From Centropus unirufus (Eukaryota > Chordata > Aves > Cuculiformes > Centropidae): a DNA stretch of 64,000 bases. Shown here one piece after another: positions 25,690 to 37,036 of the stretch; within the stretch, counting starts at the first letter, position 1, and each line of letters opens with the position of its first letter. The notes under the pieces are model-generated. The model searched no databases. It was not told the DNA's origin and worked only from the letters and a program-made list of their open reading frames with translations. The stretch covers positions 2,509,805-2,573,804 of the forward strand of contig VYZI01000035.1 of the NCBI GenBank assembly GCA_013397695.1. The letters run 5' to 3'. Made by a program: the position numbers and the translations under genes.

Positions 25690-25937
25690 GAAAACTGAAG
25701 TAGAGGAAATTCTTTTTAAATATAAAATAACCCTCAAGCACTTTCCTACTGTGAGGGTGCTCAGGCCCTGGCAGAGGTTGCCCGGAGAGGTTAGAGTCTC
25801 CATCCTTGTAAATATTCAAAGCCCAATGGGACACAGGCCTGAATAGCCAGCTGTCTTTGACTCTGCTCTCAGCAGCGCCTTAGACTAGATGGTCTCCAGA
25901 AGTGCCTTCCCCCCTCAGCTGGTCTGTGATTCACTGA
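25690..25937 (+). mobile_element. CR1 LINE 3' end fragment
   Basis: It matches the characteristic CR1 3' region: GGCAGAGGTTGCCCGGAGAG, then GAGTCTCCATCCTTGTAAAT, then TTAGACTAGATGGTCTCCAG and a GTGATTCACTG tail. It is a 5'-truncated non-LTR retrotransposon copy in plus orientation and the first of four stacked CR1 pieces. The left boundary is approximate because the sequence has decayed. Confidence 0.85.
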
Positions 25938-25944
25938 AAAATAA

Positions 25945-27114
25945 GCCAAAGATTCAAATTTACCAATCTGAGAGGAAATGGTTAGAGACTTGCTTATCCA
26001 GTTAGACAATCAGAAGTCTATGAGGCCAGATGGGATCTACCCAAAGGTATTAAGGGAGCTGATAGAGGTTCTCACCAAACACCTTTCCATCATCTACCAG
26101 CAGTCCTGGCTGGCTGGGTAAGTTCCACTTGGTAGGAGGTTGGCAGATGTTATGTCCACTGACAAGAAGGGCCGGAGAGAGGATCCAGGGAACTACAGGC
26201 CAATCAGTGTAACTTTGGTGCTTGGAAAGTTCACAGAGCAGGTCATCTTGAGCACTATTGCACAGCACACACAACACAACCAAGGGATCAGGCCCAGTCT
26301 ACATGGGTTTACAGAAGGCAGGTCCTGCCAAACTAACCTGACCACCTTCAATGACAAGGTTACCCGCTTAATGAATGACAGAAAGAGTGTGGATATAGTG
26401 TACCTGGACATAAATAAAGACTTTGACACCTTTCCTCACAGTATTCTGCTTGAGAGACTGGTGGCCATTGGGATGGTTGGGCCTAAAGAGTGGTGGTAAA
26501 TGGAGTCAAATCCAGTTGAAGGCTGGTCACAAGCAGTGTTCCCCAAGGCTCAGTGTTGGGTCCAGCTCTGTTCAATATCTTTATTGATGATCTAGATGAG
26601 GGGATCGAGTGTACCCCTACTAAATTCACAGATGACACTAAGCTGGGAGGAAGTCTTGATCTGGTTTAGGGTAGGAAGGCTCTACAGAGAGATCCAAACA
26701 GGCTGGCTGGATGGGCTAAGACCAACAAGATGAGATTCAACAAGGACAAGTTCCAACTCCTGCACTTGGTACCCAACAGCGCCATGCAGTGCTACAGGCT
26801 TGGGGAAGAGCAGCTAGACAGCCGTCTGGCAGAGAAGGACCCCGGGGTGTTGTTTGACAGCCAGCTGAACATGAGTCAGCAGTGCATCCAGGTGGCCAAG
26901 AAGGCCAATGGCATTCTGGCTTGTATCAGAAATGGTGTGGCCAGCAGGACCAGAGAAGTGATTGTGCCCCTGGGGTTGTTTAGCCCGGAGAAAGGGAAGC
27001 TGAGGGGAGACCTAATCACTGTCTGCGATTACCTGAAATGGATGGAGTGTGAAGAGCTGTTTTTAAAGAGTAGCTGTTTACAGGTTGGAAGCTTGTGGGT
27101 CAGACTAGAAGTCT
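25945..27114 (+). mobile_element. CR1 LINE fragment with damaged reverse transcriptase
   Basis: This is a CR1 ORF2 portion. An open frame at 26140-26499 carries the first reverse-transcriptase motifs: NYRPISVT near its start and YLDINKDFDT, corresponding to motif A with its catalytic aspartate kept. The frame then breaks at a small deletion near 26495. Two short later segments can still be read: VPQGSVLGPALFNIFIDD from about 26540 (motif B region) and KFTDDTKLGG near 26620-26650 (motif C), where the usual FADD is FTDD. A stop follows soon after, near 26665. A third open segment, 26730-27116, covers the connection region and jumps to the C-terminal part, so there is an internal deletion. The copy is dead: it has stops, frameshifts and deletions. 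Confidence 0.93.
26140..26499 (+). pseudogene. CR1 ORF2 reverse transcriptase remnant (119 codons)
   Basis: This is the N-terminal fingers/palm part of a LINE reverse transcriptase. It shows the DPGNYRPIS block, the GIRPSLHGFTEGRSCQTNLT block and motif A (LDINKDFDT) in family order. The family normally encodes a protein of several hundred residues with an N-terminal endonuclease; neither the endonuclease nor the rest of the palm is in this frame. The protein would normally act in target-primed reverse transcription of its own RNA. It is read here as a decayed fragment, not an active gene. Confidence 0.9.
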
Positions 27115-27977
27115 GACACCTCGAAGTCCCTAAGCAAGTCTGTAGATGACACCTAGCTGAGTGGTGCACCTGCCACACCACAGAAGGACGGGATGTCATT
27201 CAGAGGGACCAGCACAAGTTGTAGAAATGATCCTGTGTGAATCACATGAGATTCAATGAGGCCAAGTGCAAGGTCCTACACCTGTGTTGGGGCAATTCAT
27301 GATTTCAGTATAGGATGGGAGAAGATGTGATTGAGAGCAGCCCTTTTGGAGAAAGACTTGGCGGTGCTGATTGATGGGAAGCTTGACATGAGCTGGCAAT
27401 GCATGCTCACAGACTACAAGGCCAACTGTATTATAGGGTCTCTGCATGAGACCCTATCTGGAGTATTGTGTCCAGTTCTGGAATCCTCGACATAAAAAGG
27501 ATATGGAACTGATGGAGCAGGTGCAGAGGAGGCCTACAAAGATGATCAGAGGGCTGAGGCACCTCTGCTATGAGGACAAGCTGAGAGAGTCAGGTCTGTT
27601 CAGCCTGGAGAGGAGAAGACTCTGGGGAGATATTATAACAGCCTTCCAGTACCTGAAGGAAGCCTACAGGAGAACTGGGGAATGACTTCACAAGGGTGTG
27701 TAGTGATAGGACGAGGAGGAATGGTTATAAATTGGAGAGGGGAAAATTTAGACTAGACATCAGGAAGAAATTCTTCATGATGAGGGTGGTGAGTCACTGG
27801 AACAGTGACTTCACTTGCCCAGTGAAGCTGTGGATGCCACTTCCTTGGAGGTGTTCAAGGCCAGGTTGAATTGAGCCTTGAGCAGCCTGGTCTAGTGGGA
27901 GGTGTCCCTGTGCATGGCAGAGGGTTGGAATTAGATGATATTTAAGGTCCCTTTCAACCCAAACTATTCTATGATCC
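27115..27977 (+). mobile_element. CR1 LINE fragment with 3' end
   Basis: A second CR1 copy follows directly. It begins with the motif C region (GTAGATGACACCTAGCTGAG, where a functional element would read ADDTKLS), passes through the ORF2 C-terminus and ends in GTTGGAATTAGATGATATTT and CTATTCTATGATCC. The open stretch 27446-27685 encodes the conserved C-terminal block (RPYLEYCVQFWNPRHKKDME, RGLRHLCYEDKLRESGLFSL). Its tail differs from that of the first fragment, so it belongs to a different CR1 subfamily and inserted separately. Confidence 0.92.
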
Positions 27978-28275
27978 TGGAAAGGAGGTTGTAGTGAAGG
28001 GGATGTTGGTCTCTTCTCCCAAATGATAAGTGACAGGATGAGAGGGAATGGCCTCAAGCTGCACTAGGGTAGGTTCAGAATAGACATTAGGAAAAATTTC
28101 TTCAACAAAAGGCTTACTGGGCACTGGAATAGGCTGCCCAGGGAGGTCATTGAGTCACCATCCCCGGATGCATTTAAAATACAGGTAGATTAAGTGCTCA
28201 AGGTTTGGTGATGGACAGGTACAGTTGGACTCGATGATCTCAAAGGTCTTTTCAAACTAAACACTCCTATGATTC
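27978..28275 (+). mobile_element. CR1 LINE 3' end fragment, third subfamily tail
   Basis: It carries GGAATAGGCTGCCCAGGGAG, then CATCCCCGGATGCATTTAAA, GGACTCGATGATCTCAAAGG and a CTATGATTCTAAT tail. It is a 5'-truncated CR1 in the same orientation as its three neighbours. The four tails at about 25937, 27977 and 28275, plus the truncated body at 27114, show at least three insertion events at this spot. Confidence 0.9.
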
Positions 28276-31200
28276 TAATTTTGCTAATGCTAAATATCAA
28301 ATTTTAGCTAGTTTCAGCTATACAAGTAAAGAATTTCATTTTGGAACCTTAGGCCATAAAACTGATAATAAATGGTTATTTAAGTCTTATGTGATCATAT
28401 TGCATATTTGCTAGCAATAGAAGAATATGTCTAAAAGAGAAACACCATTTCTTTTTATTTGCCTTACATTTCCAACACATGATGTGCTGTGCCAATAAAT
28501 TCTCTGTTTTCCAATCAAAGGAACAGGTTTACAACATGGATTCTGGATTTCTCTCTGCACATTGCTATAATAGCGTTGATGGCTATGGTTCCTTTTCCTG
28601 TCAGTTTTTATTTCCTTATGCCATCTGATTGACTGTCACACTTGCTATATTTCCCTTCATTTTTCCTCCATTTCCCACATTTTAAATGCATGTAAAGTTT
28701 TAAAAACACAATACCACAATAAAGCAAATAAACCATGCAGCTTTTTGCAAGTGCAGGAAAGCTAGCTATGGACACCTCCTCACCTTCCAGCCAAGTTTGA
28801 AAACACTTTTCACATCACAAAATGATGCTTCGTCCAGCACTGACTGTGCAATTCTATAGTTATTACTTTGCAATCACTGTTAATGAAGAAGAGATAGGGA
28901 AATAAGAGACATTAGCAATTTTGCCACCTATTCAGCACAGGTAGATTCACAAGTCTCTGTCAACATGTCTAAGAGGTACAGAAAAAAATGCAAGAGCACA
29001 GGACTGGAGCACAAAAAGGCAACAAGAATTCAAACTCCAACAGCTGAACAACCAATATCTAGACACACACAAATCTGGAAGATAAGAGCAAGCACAGCAA
29101 CACAATGGTGCAAGTCACTGGAGCACAGTGTTAGAGAAGGCAAGTACTTGAAGGCCAGCAAATAAAATTCATAGTCATCTGAAGTCAGGTATTTCTACAA
29201 TTCTGGACAAAGAAACCTTTTGGGCAACTCACAGTTTTCCTTTAATACACATTTGGTAAAAACAGTTGAAAATGGTGATGGGATGGGCAAGAGTCAAGTT
29301 AAAATATATTCAAGATAATAACATACTAATATCCAAGTTACAAAGTCTTTCAAAACTCTCCATGCTCATTTACTCTGCACACTTCACTCACACTACTGGA
29401 AGAAGGAGAAAATGTGGACAAGCCTCAACAAGACTTTCAGGTTTGTGCGCATTAGATATAAAGGGTTTACCTCACTGCTGAATCAAAGCCCTTCATTAGC
29501 TGAAAACTGACTAGAATTTCCATAAATTTGTGGATTGACACACATTTGTTTCCTAAAAAGTTTACACTGAAAAGTCTGGACTCCTCTTGAGCATACACTG
29601 TCATCCCCCCAGAGGTTCAAGTCCCCACCGCTACCCTGCTAAAGAGGCAGGGGAACAGGTGCAGCAAATACCACTTTGTGCTCACAGCAACAAGCTTCTG
29701 AGAACTCTGTGAGTCTGTTTTCAACAAAGAGTTAAACACTGTAACGCATTGCTCTGATCTCACACACCAGCAGCAGCTCTACTCAAAGCAATGCCGCAAA
29801 ATAAACATGAAGCTCAATGAGGCCCATACGCTCTTAAAGAGAACAACGAGCTCGATATAGATAGATATCCCAAGGTGAACCCTTTTTGTACAAATGCAAC
29901 CTCTAAATATTGTCGTTTAACCTTCTTCACGATTTATGTTTGACTTCAGGCTAACAACAGCCATTCATATCAGTCACACAAAATAAACCTGTAGAGCTCC
30001 CAAATACTGAAAAAGGATAGGAGAATCCATCTGAAACAAATACTTTGCCAAACCTCCCCAGAACTGAGAAATAACTTACTGTCAGAGGAAGGGAATCAAC
30101 ATTATTTACACCCTTAGTGACAACATCAAATGATCTATTTGTTACCTGAAGTTGATACAGACTGAAAAATTAAATTATGAGACATTACAGGTATACTCTT
30201 CCTTATCCGGGGTGACAGTGCTGCTATTTAAGCTACAAATAAAACTCTTAACAATTCTGGCAGTGTTACCAATGCCCATCTGTAGTCCCCATTGGGTTTA
30301 AGTTGGAAAGCCCAATTCCGCTTCTCTGTCTGGAGCTGTCTGCTACTGTGACCAGCTGTTAGAGCTTAGCCATACCATCAGGAATCCAGTGACACTGCAA
30401 AGGTTTGTGTACAGACACGCATTTCTGACTACGTAAGCAAAAAACAGACCAAAAAATTATGCCTATGATTAAGAAGTCACAAAGCCTCTGCAGTATAAAC
30501 TGATTTGGGAATGTAACAGTGGACAAAAAACAGTACCTTTTCATAGAGAATATATTTTTTTGAATCAAAGTGGACCTTCTTTTTTCTTTCTTTAGTTAAA
30601 AAATTTACATATAAACAATACTCATCTATAGTAGAGACACAGTCAGTTGCAATACAGTTCAATCCAGTTCTGAACCTTACAAATACAACTAATTTTGCTT
30701 CCTGTATTGCTGTAAGGTCAGCGACAAGTCAGAATTCAATCACAAATGCTAGTAGCGGCGCATTTTTCTCTCCAAAATAGCTGGGACACGAGGCATGGCT
30801 CAGGCACCTGGGTCTCCAAAGCCAGTCCACCTCCACACACCAGGGCTGTGGTGGAGCTTCTCCATCCACGCAGCTCAGAGAAGTGTGATCTGAATGCAGG
30901 GAGAGAAAACTGACGGGGGATGGAAAAAGGAATCGAAGTTAGTATCAGAGAATTAATAATAAGCAAAAGGCAAAGATTTTATTTTTTTTCCTCTGTTTTT
31001 ATTTTAAGTTAAAAAACCCTGCCAAGAGAAAGAAGGGGAACAAGTGGGATGAGTTAGTGAGCATGACAGCATCACTGGAAGACACAAACTGGGAAGCCGG
31101 CAACCCAGACAGCACCAAGGCGCAGCTCCGGCAGGGACATGGCCTTGGGTCATGGTCCCAGCCACTGGCCACACTGCAGCACATGTGGGTATCTTATAGG

Positions 31201-34200
31201 AGTTGACAAGGTTTCCTCACATTGCCAGGCCAGGCTGCCCCACAGCTGACAAATAAAATCGGGTTTTGAGTGTGAAAAGTGGGTCACAGCTACACAGAGG
31301 AGGGCAAGCCCAATGCAAAGGTGGTGCACAGCAAGTAGTTAAGGAGTACGGGCAGGGACCCCAAGGCTGTTATTATTATGTGTAATTATGCAAATTTGGC
31401 AGCACCCATCAGCCTGTCAGCCCCACAGCTGTGAGCTGCCCTAAGCACCCCTTCCTCAGTCTGTGCTTGTTAAGGTTTCTGACCCTCCTTGAAGGCCACA
31501 TTCCTCCTCTCCTGGCATTGTCCTTTCCACCCCAGCATCCTGGCCTGACCCACCGCTAGTTCCCCAGCACTCACAGGCAATCGGCAATCTTCTCCTTCCA
31601 TCAAGGTCCATTTTCAATTCGACATCCTTACTGACCACAGAGGCAGTTTGGGACACGGGGACATGGGGACAAGATTAGCTCGGTCCCCACCACTCTGCCT
31701 TCTGCTTTGCCTCTTGCAACGCCAAGGGACAGGCGGGCTGCAAGCAGAATCATGCTGATAGGACTGTGGACTCCTTTTTAGGCATTCACAGGTCTTCCCC
31801 AAAAGTTTGAAGTCCCAAGACACATCTGGCTTCCAGGGAAAGGACATAACCAGGCTCCTGTGATAAGCAGGTGGGCGCCCACCTCCACAGTGGGACATGG
31901 GCTGGGAAGGACACGGCAGCAACTGCAAGCACTGCTCGCACAACAGCCCTGGCCAAACTACACACTTTCCCAGTGGTTCCGTTAGTTATCATTATAATCT
32001 TCATGCACACAAAAAAATCTGGGCTTTTTAAACAGTGCTTAAATGATTTTCTCCTCCAAAGAATCAAATTACCATCTATAGCCTATTCTTTCAATTAAAA
32101 ATTTATCAATTTATTCATCATTTCTAGGACTGAGACCTTTCATTTGTTTTACAATGAAGAAACCTTTGATCTGCAATTCTCCAAGGCTACCATTTTTTTA
32201 TTCTTTAGTTCTTCTCATTAAAAATAAAATACCTCTATCCTCCAAAATGCCTTGACGGCACTCTCAAAACGCCCAACTTAACAACGAGAAACTTTTTTAT
32301 TATCTTGTGATAGGCACTATCAAAGCTTAAAAGGCCTTTTTTTTTAAAAAAAAAAAGAAAATTGTTAACAGTACTGCGCTGCAAAAAAAAAAAAAAAGGT
32401 TTTATATCCAAGAATCATCAGACTGGAAGACTGCAACCAGGCATTACGAAGTGAGCCAGAACTTTCCCCAAAGACACAGAAGCAAAGAGCAAAAATAGAT
32501 TTTCTTAGAATTTCCTCAACTGGTTTGCTGAATTAGGCTAACCTGAAGTGAGTTTGCCCTGGGACACCCAAGCTACATCCCATCCCTACCAGAATGCCAC
32601 AGAGACCCTGCCCTTAACAGAGCCCAAGGAAGAGCATGTGTTAAGACTCAAAGGCACAATCTGCAGAAGAACATTTGGAGACCATATTAAGCATTTTTCC
32701 CCCTTGTTCATCCTGTTCTCAACAGCTGGACACACAAAGAACCCTCTCAGCAAAACAACTGTTAGCATTTGGGTGTGACTATGGCTACAGGAAGGAGATT
32801 TAGCCCGCCCCAAGCTGCCAAAGGTGGGTTTCACATCAGCGGCCTCACGCTGTTCCTATGGCAAGCAGGACAAAACATCAAAGTGGATTAGCCTTACTGT
32901 ATTCCTGGTACAACACTCATGTTCTATATTCCATGTACCATACACTTGTGCTTCAGTTTACTCTACAAGGTTGTCTCCATTAACCCTGTCAGAGGAGCAC
33001 AGGTTACACACTACCGATCATTGCAATGAGGGCAAGGACCATTCGCCCAGCCCCAGGTTGCACAGCACAGACTGGCTGTGTTCAACTCCATCTATAGTGC
33101 CAACAAAGCGCTAGGACATAACTACTATCTGGCACATGGAATCAAAGTTTTGCAACTACCCGAGAGCTTTATCACCATCCCTCAGCGGAGAGGCACTTTC
33201 ATACCCTAGAGAAGGCTGCAGGAGAACCCCAGGGTGCAGAGTCCTCATCAGGGATTTGACCTCAAAGCTATCACCCCATCACCTAGGAGGAAGGGCACAT
33301 AGGATGCAGAAGACTGCTAGCTGCTGTGGGTCAAACTTGTGTTGGGCACTAGGTGAACACCTCTTCAAGTTTGTTATTAGTTATGTGTAAAGATGACACA
33401 ATAAGGGGCACATTTTGCTGTTAATCCAGCATAAAGTCAGCATGCCCAGCACCAAGTGATGCTCTTCTGGCTCAAGAGTATTTTGTGGACTTATGCTGGT
33501 CCGCACCACATGGTTCTGCATTGTGCCTTGACGCACCGCAGAGGGCTTGCGTGGCTTCCATTGCCCAAAGGTTTCTGAAAGGAGACGTTTTCAATAGACC
33601 TTGATTTCTTCCCGTCAAAAGCATCTTTTGGGGGAAAAATTGGATTTTTATCCTGAATACACATGTCCACACATTTGTTCTCCACAGAAATTCTGATGAC
33701 TGTCAAGGAGAACAGTGTCTTAAAAGCAAAATGTGTTGTTTGCAGTTTGACTTTAAACATAAAAAAAACATCCTCTATACAATGATATCCTATTTTCCAT
33801 GCACCTCTGTCACTGACAGCTGAAGGACAATCTAAAGCTGAATTCCCAATAGAAACCAGATCCCATCCCAAACTCAAGTTCAGCTCACATGCAATGCTAA
33901 GTCTAGCCCAGTCATCTTTTGAGAGGTCAAGGAGAAAAGAAACCTAAACCACCCAATTCCCAACACATGTAGCAACACCAAAGTAGAACGGCCAACTAGC
34001 CTGGTAGAGAAACAATAATATACTCCTCTACCAAAGCAGGGCATATCAGAGGAATGCCCAAATATCTGTTAAGTGTAACGTAAGCCCTCCAGCCGCTATA
34101 GGGAGCGAAAAGGCAGCTTTGGCCAGCAGACCCATTTATGTAGGAGCCCCAGACATGATCACAGGAAGGTGCCAAGTGTACCTGCACTCCTGCTCCCTCC

Positions 34201-34439
34201 TTATCATCCCAACAGTTGTAGGTACCTGCATCAGAAGGAAGCAGAGAAGTAGAGCCTGTAGGAAGCACAGAAATCCAGCAAACCACTCCATAAAATAGCA
34301 CATGGCTAAGTGTAGCTAATTATGCTTTTGTCACCAAATACAAGATGGACCAAAAATATTACTGTCTTGTAAGTCACTTGCATATGCCAGAATATTTCCA
34401 CTCTGCATAAATGGATTCCTTTCAAATATTGTGAAAATT
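28276..34439. other. Unique non-coding sequence, no gene supported
   Basis: Mostly AT-rich, with a more GC-rich patch at 30740-31960 where several open frames overlap on both strands (for example 31614-31943, minus) without a recognisable domain. Homopolymers flank 32337-32397 (T9, A11, A15). The minus-strand frame at 33491-33877 (128 codons) matches no family I know. A GGTTCAAGTCCCC at about 29614 resembles a tRNA B box but lacks the rest of a tRNA. Confidence 0.55.
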
Positions 34440-34920
34440 AATTCACCCCAGAAAAACACAACAGGCCTAACTGCATGTCACCAGATGTCACCCAGGCTAT
34501 GATACAGCCACTTGAGTATGCTCTTCACCAGCATTGCATAGGAGCCGTGAATGTCTGATGAGCCCCAGGAACACAGGCTTGCCAAGCACTTGTCAATCTC
34601 CAGCGCGTGTTATTCCTCTTCAGCAATCTAATGCCAGCATCTCATTCCTGTGTACATAAAAGCTTGCTCAGCGTGTTGAAATTGCTATAATTCTGACAGC
34701 CTAATCATTTGGCAAAAGGCTGCCATATTAACAGATAACAGCTTGCCCTCTCTGCAAACAGGAGGCTCCTACTCAGCATCATTTGTTTCAGCGCAGAGGA
34801 TGGACAATGGGATTCCACCTTCTGCTCCTGTTGGCGGGATAATATTAACGGCACTTAAATGCCCACTGCTCTCAAAGCAGGTCTGAGATGCATCATGGGG
34901 GGCTGTTTCACTCAGGGAAA
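34440..34920. promoter_or_regulatory. Candidate conserved non-coding / enhancer-like block
   Basis: This repeat-free block combines a homeodomain-type core (CCTAATCATTTGGC near 34701), a GATA-type core (AACAGATAACAGC near 34730) and several CAGC/CAGCA elements, with no useful open frame. The mixture of dense, non-repetitive motifs looks like vertebrate developmental enhancers. This is pattern recognition only, and the boundaries are approximate. Confidence 0.3.
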
Positions 34921-35149
34921 AAAATATGTAGGCATGCAGAAGAGAGGCATTATTCCCATGTTACAGGGTGTTTCATAGAGATTGGAAAGAACTTTACCTG
35001 ACAAAAGAAACATGTGAACTGACCAGGCAAACTGAATCCATTCCACCAAGTCATAGACCAAATAAACACAGTATTATTGAATTAGCACTCTGCTAAAAAT
35101 TAGTGGAGATGAGAGGCACCCAAAGTGCGTTTGCAGTTAACCTTTGCTC

Positions 35150-35260
35150 TGTGAGTCACAAGAATGACTGACAGAGGTCAGGCCAAAGGTTTACCTAGCC
35201 CAATATCCTGCCTGATAGTAGACAGCAACAGACTCATATGGAGGAGTAAAATCAGGCAAA
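35150..35260 (+). repeat. Probable ancient amniote interspersed repeat fragment
   Basis: GGTCAGGCCAAAGG, then TTACCTAGCCCAATATCCTG and the following CAACAGACTCATATGG resemble an old interspersed repeat common in sauropsid genomes (the 'catctagcccagtatcctg' motif). It is badly decayed and I cannot assign a family with certainty. Confidence 0.4.
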
Positions 35261-36736
35261 ATGCATTGCAATAACTCTAAACAGCAACACAGTTTGCAGT
35301 CTGCAGCTCCCACATTGCAGGAATCAGAGAAGATTTCTCTTTGTAAGAGCACTTGATGGATTTGTCTTCCATGAATTTATACAGATGCTGTCTGTTGGCA
35401 TAAAAAAATTCTGGCATCCACAAGGTCCAGCAGCAGCTAACTGCGGGGCTTCATTATAGATCTAGATCAGGCCATTTTTAAGCCTGATGCCTCAGACTTA
35501 AAACAGCTGGGACAAAGAGTAAATAACCCTACACTTTTCAGCTAGGCAAGTTTTCCTTTCTGATAATAGTTATTTTGGATCCCATTACTATACACACGAA
35601 GGCAAGGTTATTTTTTGTTTAACTCTGCATTCAGGTCCACCCTGTAGAAAACGCTAAGTTTTGGTTCAAAAATATGCTGCAAAGTTTTAAGGCAAATGGC
35701 ACATTTTCATGTATCGTTGTTTTGGTTTTGTTTTTGTATTTTTTTTTTAATGTAGCAAAGTATTACATTTTCCCTCTTCCACACAGTGTGACTCCAATCA
35801 CAGGAGGAGTCCTGCAGCACATCCTTCTAGTACAGTAACTGTAAGAAAAGTGGTTGATTATTTAGGCCAATGGTTCCCAAATGGTCTTTTCTACAGTATG
35901 AACAACCCCAGAGTGATTCTTTCCACAGAAACCCCTCCAAGCATTGTTCCCTTAAATAGAGGATCAAGTTCTAATCAACCCCATCCTCTTGCTTCTTTTT
36001 GCCTTTCCTCCACAACTCAGATATTCATGTTAGTGCACACAATATTGTTGTTAGGTCTGAGGCCTCTCAAAGAGACCAGTAAAGGGAATACCTTCACTAT
36101 ATCAACAATACATTGATCAATGCACAAGCTGGTTTGTACAGGGAATAAACAACCTCCATCCTGATCAAAGGTCCTGAACATGTAGCTTGACACACTATAA
36201 GGAAGTGTTTTAAACACTGCAAGGCACTATGTTTGCATTTAATCTTTTCTTTTTCATTACTTTCTCTTTTTAAAAAACATTTTCCCCCAACCTGTCAGTG
36301 TTTGCTTTCCAAGATTTGTTTATGCTATGTAAGCTGTATATTATTTCTGTTAGAGACCCTAATTTCCTCCTCTGCTGGGACTATAGTGATAGCCCCAAGG
36401 AAGTTTACACTGAGAGAGTAAAGCATGACAGGCAGTGAATTAAGTGGTTCAGAAAGAGATTCAATTAGTTTTCTCAGCGGAGGAAAATAAAGATAAAAAA
36501 AGAAATTCTTGATAATTGAACTCTTGTCTCTTGTCTCAACTTCTGCAAATAGACAACAAGAGACAAAGAAAATAATAATCAATATTTGAAACTTACTATG
36601 TTGTGTGATTTATTGCCTTAGGACTGTCACCAAAATCTATCCTTAACGTTTTGTTTTTCTTTTTTGTTACTATTCTTGTGAGTATCACGTAAGATGGAAT
36701 ATTTCAAATCTCCCTCTGAGTGCCCCAGCCAGAATT
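35261..36736. other. Unique non-coding sequence, no gene supported
   Basis: AT-rich, with pyrimidine tracts around 35725-35755 and 36235-36295. No coding or repeat feature is recognised. Confidence 0.55.
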
Positions 36737-37036
36737 ACAAGGAGATATAGTGATAGGATCAGGGGGAATGACTTTAAACTGGAAGGGGGAAGAGATTAGA
36801 CTAGATATTAGGAAGAAATTCTTCATGGTGAGGGAGGGGAGGCACTGAAACAGGATGCTCAGGGAAGTTGTGGAGACCCAATCCCTGTTCAAAAACAGTT
36901 GTTCAAATGTTCAAGGACAGGTTGGATGGGGCCTTGAGCAGCTTGGTCTAGTGGGAGGTGTCCCTGCCCATGGCAGAAAGGTTGGAACCAGATGAACTTT
37001 AAGGTCCCTTCAAACCCAAACCATTCTGTGACTCAC
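36737..37036 (+). mobile_element. CR1 LINE 3' end fragment
   Basis: It shows the CR1 landmarks TAGACTAGATATTAGGAAGA, AGAAATTCTTCATGGTGAGG, GGCCTTGAGCAGCTTGGTCT, AGTGGGAGGTGTCCCTGCCC and a CCATTCTGTGACTCAC tail. The copy is 5' truncated and in plus orientation. A local duplication (TGTTCAA repeated at 36888-36920) is not part of the usual consensus. Confidence 0.92.

Noticed and set aside
29600..29640. Possible tRNA B box (GGTTCAAGTCCCC)
   Set aside because: No matching A box, anticodon stem or acceptor stem could be placed around it.
33491..33877. 128-codon minus-strand open frame
   Set aside because: No recognisable motif and no good splice sites at its borders.
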